Shown piece after piece: positions 29,862 through 36,474 of a DNA stretch of 36,474 nt; the first letter of the stretch is position 1; each line of letters starts with the position of its first letter. Made by a program: the position numbers and the translations under genes. The notes under the pieces were generated by a model. The model searched no databases, was not told where the DNA came from, and saw nothing but the letters and a program-made list of their open reading frames with translations. Source of the DNA: an uncultured Lachnospiraceae bacterium (GTDB lineage Bacteria > Bacillota > Clostridia > Lachnospirales > Lachnospiraceae); the NCBI GenBank assembly GCA_947628225.1, contig CANQYY010000019.1, positions 1-36,474 of the forward strand, written 5' to 3'.

Positions 29862-30527
29862 ATGAAGCTGAACGGAGTTATTTTTGATTTGGATGGCACT
29901 CTGCTGGATTCTAACTGGGTATGGCGTCAGATTGATATTGATTTTTTAGGAAAGCATGGATTTTCCGTGCCGGAGGATTATGTAGAAAAAATTACTCCCA
30001 TGGCGTTTGGAGAGGCGGCGCAGTATACCATTGAGCGTTTTCACCTAAAGGCTGCTCCGGAGGAGGTCATGGCAGAGTGGAATGAAATGGCGCTGGAAGC
30101 CTATTCCGAGCAGGTAGAGCTGAGGAGCGGTACCAGAGAGGTTCTTTCCTGGCTGAAAAAAAACGGAGTTTTAATGGGGGTTGCCACTTCCAATAACGCT
30201 GCTTTGTTTGAACCGTGTCTGCGGCATAACGGAATTTATGATTATTTTCATTCTTTTACGGAAATCTGCGAGGTAAGCCGGGGAAAGGAATTTCCTGACA
30301 TTTACATAAAAGAGGCGGAAAAACTGGGGTGCGCTCCCGGGGAGTGCCTTGTGTTTGAAGATCTTATCCCGGCGCTGGAGGGGGCGAAGCAGGGAGGATT
30401 TGTCACAGTGGGAGTACAGGAAAAAGCCTGGCGTTATGATGCAGAAAAAATGAAACAAAGCTGCGATTATTGTATAGAGGAAGTAGGGGAGGCGCTTTTA
30501 TTGCTGGAACAGCTGTTCCGGACATGA
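29862..30527 (+). CDS. HAD-superfamily phosphatase, phosphoglucomutase-like
   Basis: The protein has 221 residues from ATG 29862, which has AGGATGG eight bases upstream; an ATG at 29850 gives four more residues but its site is too close. Motif I FDLDGTLLDS (about 7-16) holds both catalytic aspartates, motif II is GVATSNN, motif III contains RGKEFPDIYIKEAEKLG and motif IV is VFEDLIPALEGAK. A helical cap between motifs I and II marks subclass IA, with beta-phosphoglucomutase and small-phosphate-ester phosphatases as relatives. The substrate cannot be told. Confidence 0.88.
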   Translation: MKLNGVIFDLDGTLLDSNWVWRQIDIDFLGKHGFSVPEDYVEKITPMAFGEAAQYTIERFHLKAAPEEVMAEWNEMALEAYSEQVELRSGTREVLSWLKKNGVLMGVATSNNAALFEPCLRHNGIYDYFHSFTEICEVSRGKEFPDIYIKEAEKLGCAPGECLVFEDLIPALEGAKQGGFVTVGVQEKAWRYDAEKMKQSCDYCIEEVGEALLLLEQLFRT

Positions 30528-30569
30528 GGATAGAAAAAAAGAAAGGGAATCTACAGGGAGGACGAGAAA

Positions 30570-32204
30570 ATGCCAATAACAGAACTATTAGAACGAAATG
30601 CCAGACAATATCCGAATGAAGTAAGTCTGGTGGAAATTAATCCTGATATCCAGGAAAAAAGAAGGGTAACCTGGCGGGATTATGAATTAATTGAATCCAG
30701 TCCGCTCTGTCATTACCGCCGGGAGATTACCTGGCATGTATTTGACGAGAAAGCAAACCGCTTTGCCCAGCTGCTCATAAGCCGGGGGATTGGAAAGGGC
30801 GATAAAGTAGCCATTCTCCTGATGAATTGTCTGGAATGGCTCCCGATTTATTTCGGCATATTAAAAACCGGCGCCCTTGCCGTGCCGCTGAATTTTCGGT
30901 ATGCGCCGGATGAGATTGAGTATTGTTTAAACCTGGCTGAGGTGGATGTCCTTGTTTTTGGCCCGGAATTTATCGGCCGTGTAGAGGAAATTGCCGACGC
31001 CATCAGCCAGAACCGGCTTTTATTTTATGTAGGGGGAGATTGCCCCTCTTTTGCAGAGGATTATGATAAACTGACGGCAAACTGCGCCAGCCTGTCGCCG
31101 GGAATCCCGCTGACTGACGAGGATGATGCCGCTATTTATTTTTCCTCCGGCACCACGGGCTTTCCCAAAGCAATCCTCCACTCACACCGAAGCCTGATGC
31201 AGTCCTGCGAGGTGGAGCAAAAGCATCACGGCCAAACGCATGAAGATGTGTTTTTATGTATTCCGCCTCTTTATCATACGGGGGCAAAGATGCACTGGTT
31301 TGGCAGTCTGATCAGCGCCAGTAAGGCTGTACTATTAAAGGGCGTCAGCCCGGAAACAATTCTGGAAACTGTTTCCGATGAAAAATGTACTATTGTGTGG
31401 CTGCTGGTTCCGTGGGCGCAGGATATCCTGTTGGAATTAGACAGCGGCAGGCTGAAAAAAGAAAATTATAATTTAAAACAATGGCGTTTGATGCACATTG
31501 GCGCCCAACCGGTGCCACAGAGCCTGATTCGGCGATGGAAGGAATATTTTCCGGAGCATCAGTACGATACCAATTACGGGCTCAGCGAATCCATCGGGCC
31601 GGGCTGCGTCCATCTTGGCGTCGAGAATATACATAAGGTAGGAGCGATTGGCATACCGGGCTACGGTTGGGAAATTAAAATCATAGACGCACAGGGGAAC
31701 GAGGTGCCGCAGGGGAGCGTTGGCGAACTGGCGGTAAAAGGGCCCGGCGTTATGAAATGCTATTATAATGATGAAAAAGCGACTGCCGAGGTGCTGCATG
31801 ACGGCTGGCTGTATACCGGAGATATGGCGGAAATGGATGAGGATGGTTTTGTTTATCTGGTAGACCGCAAAAAAGATGTTATTATCAGCGGTGGAGAAAA
31901 TATATATCCGGTTCAGATAGAGAACTTTCTGAGCCGGCATGAGGCAATTAAGGATGTCGCAGTAATCGGGCTGCAGGATGACAGACTGGGAGAGATCGCT
32001 GCCGCTATCATTGAATTAAAGCCGGATATGATCTGCACAGAGGAAGATATCAATATATTCTGCAAAGAACTGCCCCGCTATAAACGGCCGCGGAAAATAT
32101 TTTTTGCCGATGTGCCGAGGAATCCTACCGGCAAAATCGAGAAACCGAAGCTGAGAAAAATGTACCAGAGTGAAAATCTGGTGGACGCCCAGAACAGGGG
32201 ATAA
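30570..32204 (+). CDS. AMP-forming acyl-CoA synthetase/ligase
   Basis: The protein has 544 residues, with CAGGGAGG upstream. An adenylating enzyme of the ANL family, it activates a carboxylic acid with ATP and then usually forms the CoA thioester. The P-loop SSGTTGFPKA is at about 191-200, NYGLSES (about 337-343) is the A5-like motif, YTGDMAEMDEDGFVYLVDRK at about 414-433 binds the ribose and hinge, and the catalytic lysine sits in PTGKIEKPK at about 519-527. Fatty- or aromatic-acid substrates are equally possible. It is the last gene before a strong terminator. Confidence 0.88.
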   Translation: MPITELLERNARQYPNEVSLVEINPDIQEKRRVTWRDYELIESSPLCHYRREITWHVFDEKANRFAQLLISRGIGKGDKVAILLMNCLEWLPIYFGILKTGALAVPLNFRYAPDEIEYCLNLAEVDVLVFGPEFIGRVEEIADAISQNRLLFYVGGDCPSFAEDYDKLTANCASLSPGIPLTDEDDAAIYFSSGTTGFPKAILHSHRSLMQSCEVEQKHHGQTHEDVFLCIPPLYHTGAKMHWFGSLISASKAVLLKGVSPETILETVSDEKCTIVWLLVPWAQDILLELDSGRLKKENYNLKQWRLMHIGAQPVPQSLIRRWKEYFPEHQYDTNYGLSESIGPGCVHLGVENIHKVGAIGIPGYGWEIKIIDAQGNEVPQGSVGELAVKGPGVMKCYYNDEKATAEVLHDGWLYTGDMAEMDEDGFVYLVDRKKDVIISGGENIYPVQIENFLSRHEAIKDVAVIGLQDDRLGEIAAAIIELKPDMICTEEDINIFCKELPRYKRPRKIFFADVPRNPTGKIEKPKLRKMYQSENLVDAQNRG

Positions 32205-32221
32205 AAAATCAATCCGATTAG

Positions 32222-32265
32222 AAAAACGCTGCAACCCGGCAGTTATAGGGTTGCAGCGTTTTTTT
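32222..32265 (+). terminator. Strong intrinsic terminator
   Basis: AAAAACGCTGCAACCC (32222-32237) pairs with GGGTTGCAGCG plus T-run (32248-32265), loop of 10 bases. It closes the long run of core genes. A second GC hairpin (about 32279-32312, CCGGC-TGT-GCCGG core) follows. Confidence 0.92.
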
Positions 32266-32348
32266 CATTTGGATTAAAAACAACCCGCCGGCTGTGCCGG
32301 GCAGGATTGTCCTCCGGAATATATTATGTTAATAATTCAAGAAAAATA

Positions 32349-32377
32349 TTGAATTTTTTATTAAGTATTGATATAAT
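32349..32377 (+). promoter_or_regulatory. SigA promoter of the surface-protein block
   Basis: TTGAAT (32349-32354), 17 bases and TATAAT (32372-32377). The start point near 32384 leaves an AT-rich leader of about 100-120 bases before the large exported protein. Confidence 0.78.
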
Positions 32378-32505
32378 GAAAACATGGCATTATTTCCATT
32401 ACTTTTAGAGTATTAAAGATATTTAAAAATAGCAGAAAATAATTATGCCTAATTTATAATACAAAGGGTGTTTCTATGCGATACGGAACAGAGGAGGAGA
32501 AAAAG

Positions 32506-35500
32506 GTGAAATTTTTAAAAGAAACTTATAAAACCGGGATTGTGGCAGGTATTATATTGGCGATGTTTGTGACAAGCTTATTTATGCAGGATATGTCACA
32601 AGATTCGGATGCAGCAGAAAAAGTGGCGGAGATTACCCGCGGGGAGGCGGATATTACAGAAGAATATATCGCCGGGCGGACTAAGTTTACCAAAAAGTAT
32701 GCTTTGTCGGACGGAAGTTTTCTGGCGAACGCTTACTCCATGCCGGTTCATTATAAAAAGGGTGGAAAATGGAAAGAAATCAATACCACATTAGTAAAGG
32801 CGGGAAAGAAGAATTATAAGACCCGTTCTACGGATCTGCGTATTACAGTGGCAAAGAAGGCAAATAAAAAGGCTGAGGTAACAATGAAACGCGGTTCTTA
32901 TAAACTTTCCGTTGCTTTACAGGGCAAGAAGATAAAGGCAAAGAAGGTTAAGATTCAGAACCCGAAGAAGAAAGACAAAACAGACATTCTCAACGATAAT
33001 CAGATCCAATATAAAAAAGCCTACAAAAATCAGACATTAACCTATGAAATTTATCCGGAAAAAATCGTAGAGAAAATATCCGTAAAAAAGAAATCTGCCG
33101 CAAAGAGGATAAAAATCAGGGTAAACAGCGGCAAACAAAAGGTAAAGGTCAAGAAAAACCGCATTTATTTCAAGACGAAAAAAGGAAAAACCAAATACAC
33201 CCGCCTGAAAACCATAGTTACGGATGCGAAAGGCGTGTCTGCCTCAAAGATCAAGGTAACCTATAATAAGAAAAAGAAGATAGTCACACTGACTCCCAAT
33301 AAAAAGTGGTTAAAAAGCAAAAAGCGTAAATTTCCATTATCATTCCGCACCGCTTACATTACCAGTAAACACGAGAGGGATGTGAAAATCGGAGCTGCCT
33401 ATGCCGGTGCGCCAAACAGTAATTATACTTATAATGAATCCCTGCTCCTGCAGGCAAACAAATGCATGGCATTTACGCAGATGAGTACTCTCGCCGAGTT
33501 AGGCAATCCGAATGTCAGGGTGCGGAATGCAAAACTATATGTGAAAAATGAAAAGACATTGAAGATGGGAGCCGGAAATACATTCAGGGTCGAAGTACAT
33601 AAAGTAACGGAAAAGTGGAGTGGGAAAAAGGTAACCAACAAGAACCGTCCGTCGTATGAGCCCCAAAGTTCTGCCATTTTGTCTATGCAGAAGAAGGGAA
33701 CCTATTCCTGTGATGTAACGGGGATTGTAAAGGCCTGGTATCAAGGCGCGCCGAATTATGGCGTAGCGCTGGCAGCTGATAACGGTAACGGCTCTTACCA
33801 GACAAAAATTGGGAAAAATCCCCACTTCTCCATTCATTATGAAATAGTCGGGTTTGATGGGGCAGTAGAGCTGAAGGAGAATCAGGATATTACCAGAGAT
33901 GTTGTAAAAAGCGGGCAGGAAAACTATTATTACTTTGATACAAAGCCGGGCATAGCCTATGACCTTTACACGACATCTGTTTTAGATACCCAGGGAATCC
34001 TGTATGATAAAAACAAAAACCGTCTGGAGTACAACGATAACAGCGGACTTGGCGAAAACTTCCGGTTTATCAAAAGCTATACGGGAAGACGTTATCTGAA
34101 AGTCAATGTAAAAGGAACAGCAGTGGGGAAATACACGCTTTCCCTGAAAAAGCGTTTTGCCATTCCGGAGCCGACGGGCATAAAAGGAAAAGATAAATAC
34201 AGCATCACCTGGAATGCGGTAAAAAATGCCAGAGAGTATCTGATCGGCATTTACGATGGGGGCAGGAAAATAAACGAAGCCGTTGTAACGGGCACCTCGT
34301 ATGATTATATATACAACAGTGAAACAGCGGGAAAGATCCTTGGTTTTACCGTAACGGCAAGAGAAAATGCTTCTCTTACCGGAGAGGCCTCCCGTATGAT
34401 TTTTAGCACGGACAGCCAGTCTGAGTGGGTATATGACACACCGATGCCTGTCGCCAGAAAGAATAGCTCCGTCACGGCAGCGGACGGAAAAATCTATGTG
34501 CTGGGCGGGGAAAATGCCACAGGTTCACTAAGGAGCTTTTCTGTATACGATACGGAAAAGAAAATATGGGAAACGCTGCCGGACTATCCCAGTGCGGCAG
34601 GCGGCATCTGCAAAGCAGCGATGTTTGCCTATAACAATGAAATATACATTATTGGCGGGCAGACTGACACCCGCGCGACGGCAAAGCTGTACCGCAGTGT
34701 TTATACATTCAATACAGAAACAAAACAGTGGCGCAAAAAAGCGGACATGACAGAGGGAAGAACCAATCTGGCAGCCGTATTCAGCAATGCCGCCGGCGCA
34801 GATAAAATATATACATGGTCAAAAGCAGGGTCAACTGCTAAAGCGGAAATCTATGATGTCAAGGCGGATACATGGGAAACGGCAGTGATGCCGGACACCA
34901 GCGCCGTCATTGACGCCGTCAGCGTGGACAACCGTATCTTTGTATTAAAGGAGGATGGGGAAAAAATGTTCTGGCAGGAATATCTGCCGGAGGACAACCT
35001 GTTTGAGGAGGCAGGGACAACGTGTCCGTTTGCGGCATCGGATAAATACAAGGCTTCTGCTGTCATCAGAGGGAAAATTTATATGGTAAAAGAAGCGCAG
35101 ACAAAGGAAGTCCTCGTCTATGACGCCTATACGGACGAGTGGAGCCGGATTTCCGCTATGAATCTGACAAAGAAGGACTCCTCGATCGTGGCGTCCGGCA
35201 ACGATGTGTACAGTATTGGCGGAGAGATGGCAGGCTTTGGCGTGCTTGATGCGGTAGAGCGCTATACGGTAAAAGTGCAGAGCATCACAAAGGAAATGCC
35301 GGTAAAGAAGGGGGAAGCCTATGAACTTCAGGTAACTGCCGGAAACTTAAAAAAAGGACAGACAAAGACTGTGAGAGTAAGCGTCAATCCCGACGAATTG
35401 CAGATAGTAAATGCCTCCTCTTTTGAGGAGGAGGATGTATTAAAAGAGGGAGCCGGCGGAGTTACCCTTTTGAAATACCAGCCCCGAAAGGGTGTGATGG

Positions 35501-35628
35501 TGATGAAGCTGACCGGAAGTCTGGAGCAGGGCAAGAGTTTTGAGGCTTACCAGTCGATTCCGGTAGAGGGAAAGAAAGACGGGAAAACGAGGGTAGAGAT
35601 TACCCTTGAGGAAAAAACCGAAACGTAA
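32506..35628 (+). CDS. Large exported DNRLRE/kelch surface protein
   Basis: The protein has 1,040 residues from GTG 32506, which has GAGGAGG about eight bases upstream and gives a normal signal peptide (MKFLKETYKTGIVAGIILAM...). An ATG at 32476 with AAAGGG is possible and adds ten residues. After the signal come an N-terminal module seen in wall-associated RHS proteins (KYALSDGSFLANAYSMPVHY, then KGGKWKEIN), a very lysine-rich beta region (about 80-280), a DNRLRE domain (about 282-445), a pre-peptidase-like beta domain and FnIII-like segment (about 450-635), six or so kelch repeats (about 640-924; KIYVLGGENATG, EIYIIGGQTDT, DVYSIGGEMAG) and a C-terminal beta domain. No cell-wall anchor motif or RHS repeats are present. 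Likely adhesive or scaffold function. Confidence 0.8.
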   Translation: MKFLKETYKTGIVAGIILAMFVTSLFMQDMSQDSDAAEKVAEITRGEADITEEYIAGRTKFTKKYALSDGSFLANAYSMPVHYKKGGKWKEINTTLVKAGKKNYKTRSTDLRITVAKKANKKAEVTMKRGSYKLSVALQGKKIKAKKVKIQNPKKKDKTDILNDNQIQYKKAYKNQTLTYEIYPEKIVEKISVKKKSAAKRIKIRVNSGKQKVKVKKNRIYFKTKKGKTKYTRLKTIVTDAKGVSASKIKVTYNKKKKIVTLTPNKKWLKSKKRKFPLSFRTAYITSKHERDVKIGAAYAGAPNSNYTYNESLLLQANKCMAFTQMSTLAELGNPNVRVRNAKLYVKNEKTLKMGAGNTFRVEVHKVTEKWSGKKVTNKNRPSYEPQSSAILSMQKKGTYSCDVTGIVKAWYQGAPNYGVALAADNGNGSYQTKIGKNPHFSIHYEIVGFDGAVELKENQDITRDVVKSGQENYYYFDTKPGIAYDLYTTSVLDTQGILYDKNKNRLEYNDNSGLGENFRFIKSYTGRRYLKVNVKGTAVGKYTLSLKKRFAIPEPTGIKGKDKYSITWNAVKNAREYLIGIYDGGRKINEAVVTGTSYDYIYNSETAGKILGFTVTARENASLTGEASRMIFSTDSQSEWVYDTPMPVARKNSSVTAADGKIYVLGGENATGSLRSFSVYDTEKKIWETLPDYPSAAGGICKAAMFAYNNEIYIIGGQTDTRATAKLYRSVYTFNTETKQWRKKADMTEGRTNLAAVFSNAAGADKIYTWSKAGSTAKAEIYDVKADTWETAVMPDTSAVIDAVSVDNRIFVLKEDGEKMFWQEYLPEDNLFEEAGTTCPFAASDKYKASAVIRGKIYMVKEAQTKEVLVYDAYTDEWSRISAMNLTKKDSSIVASGNDVYSIGGEMAGFGVLDAVERYTVKVQSITKEMPVKKGEAYELQVTAGNLKKGQTKTVRVSVNPDELQIVNASSFEEEDVLKEGAGGVTLLKYQPRKGVMVMKLTGSLEQGKSFEAYQSIPVEGKKDGKTRVEITLEEKTET

Positions 35629-35648
35629 GAATAGAGGATTTTGAATTG

Positions 35649-36311
35649 ATGAAATTAACTGATAAAAGGAAAAAGGCTTATATTATGGCCGCTTCAGTTA
35701 TTTTGCTGTTTGTTATTGCAGGGACGGTGTTTTTGCTTCTGCGAAATAGTAGTGGGAGCAGGAATAAGCAGAGCGAAAAGCAAAAGAAAGAGGAAATGTA
35801 TTTTTCCCTGAGCGCCTCGGATAGGGAAACGGCGGATTTGTATGCGGAGCTCTATGAGCTGTCAAGGGAAGAGGTAGCGGAGAAGCAGGTTAGGACGAAA
35901 GACTGGAAAAAGACGGCAAAGGAGCTGGAAAAGGAATTTTTTACGATTCCGGAGAACAAAAAATATCAGATGGGAAAAGAAGGCTATGCCCTGGAGGATC
36001 TGGAGAAGGCGGAGGAATTGTCTGCCAAAACCGGGAGAAAGGCGATGGAGCTGGCGAAAGCAAAAGGAAAATCCTCCGATAACCGGAAATGGTCGGATAT
36101 TGTCAAGGACAGTGAGATTCTCACTACAGAGGAGCAACTGGGACTGACTAAGGAGCAGGAAAAGAAGCTGGAGGAGCAATCTCTGGGAAAAGAGGACAGG
36201 GTGGAGGTGGCTATCCTGCTTATGAATGGAACCTATACCTTTGAAGAAGTAATGAAAGAACTGGGCAAGGGAAAAACGGTAAAAGAACTGAAAAAGGCCG
36301 GGAAGAGATAA
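35649..36311 (+). CDS. Membrane-anchored 220-residue helical protein
   Basis: The start is ATG 35649 with AGAGGA ten bases upstream, 20 bases after the surface-protein stop. One N-terminal membrane helix (about 12-32, YIMAASVILLFVIAGTVFLLL) points a charged, Lys/Glu-rich helical domain outward. Two related short patterns (LYELSREEVAEKQ, later GTYTFEEVMKELGKGKTVKE) look like repeats of a small helical motif. No enzyme motif is seen. By position it probably works with the large surface protein and the next exported protein. Confidence 0.65.
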   Translation: MKLTDKRKKAYIMAASVILLFVIAGTVFLLLRNSSGSRNKQSEKQKKEEMYFSLSASDRETADLYAELYELSREEVAEKQVRTKDWKKTAKELEKEFFTIPENKKYQMGKEGYALEDLEKAEELSAKTGRKAMELAKAKGKSSDNRKWSDIVKDSEILTTEEQLGLTKEQEKKLEEQSLGKEDRVEVAILLMNGTYTFEEVMKELGKGKTVKELKKAGKR

Positions 36312-36385
36312 AAGCAGTATTATAAGGCGGCAAGTATTTGACCGTATGCGGCATAAGTATTGCGAAAGGAAGGAGTTTAAAATCG

Positions 36386-36474
36386 ATGAAAAAATTAAAA
36401 GAGATACGATTCGGGTTAATCGCTGTCACTCTGATATGCGCCACGGCGCTGTGCGCTAAGAGCGGGATCTGTCA
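36386..36474 (+). CDS. Exported protein, N-terminal part only (cut by the window end)
   Basis: The ATG at 36386 follows GAAAGGAAGGAG. The 29 visible residues form a signal peptide (MKKLKEIRFGLIAVTLICAT...), with a basic start, hydrophobic core and ALCA-like cleavage region. The rest lies outside the window. After a DNRLRE protein and an anchored helper, an RHS-repeat or wall-associated protein would fit, but this cannot be seen. Confidence 0.65.
   Translation, partial: MKKLKEIRFGLIAVTLICATALCAKSGIC

Overview
The window reads as chromosome of an anaerobic, spore-forming Bacillota, most likely a Lachnospiraceae-type Clostridia. The basis is a complete spoIIIAA-AH operon, dpaB, the nusB-xseA-xseB-ispA-dxs-tlyA-nadK-argR block, strong AGGAGG ribosome binding sites and frequent GTG/TTG starts. 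No species name can be given from sequence alone.

Positions 1 to about 12,000 are accessory DNA, visibly richer in A+T than the right side. The left edge is a graveyard of insertion sequences: an IS1182-type transposase tail, an IS110-type transposase tail and a broken HTH gene. Among these remnants sits a compact convergent pair, a 27-residue fully hydrophobic peptide gene and a short opposing RNA that share one bidirectional terminator, which resembles a type I toxin-antitoxin (fst/par-like) locus. An integrative element follows. It has a membrane-anchored DUF4041/T5orf172 protein, a divergent XRE repressor with two operator-like repeats over a perfect early promoter, and a highly structured non-coding stretch with two tRNA-like elements (one without a D-arm). 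Downstream come a membrane protein, a zinc-ribbon peptide, a HUH (rolling-circle) replication protein, RNase H-fold and HNH-like proteins, several small unknowns, a ParB-like protein, an MmcB-like nuclease-fold protein, and Tn916-type excisionase and integrase. No capsid, portal, terminase, relaxase or conjugation genes are visible, so this looks like a self-replicating, integrating but non-packaging (or satellite) element.

The element ends directly in front of dpaB (dipicolinate synthase subunit B). Its usual partner dpaA is not in the window, so the insertion may have split the spoVF operon. Next come asnB (asparagine synthase), a GNAT acetyltransferase, an unknown 261-residue protein and aroE.

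From 16.9 to 32.2 kb the layout is core chromosome. The spoIIIA operon (mother-cell half of the feeding-tube secretion complex) lies behind a SigE-like promoter. An Asp23/Gls24 gene follows, then a tightly overlapped run of nusB, xseA, xseB, ispA, dxs, tlyA, nadK, argR and yebC, and then an HAD phosphatase and an acyl-CoA ligase ending in a strong terminator. The run joins transcription antitermination, DNA repair, isoprenoid precursor supply, rRNA methylation, NADP supply and arginine control.

From 32.3 kb to the end is a second accessory-looking block with its own SigA promoter. It encodes a 1,040-residue exported lysine-rich DNRLRE/kelch surface protein, a membrane-anchored 220-residue protein and the start of a third exported protein cut by the window edge. 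The module order resembles the N-terminal parts of large RHS-type surface proteins.
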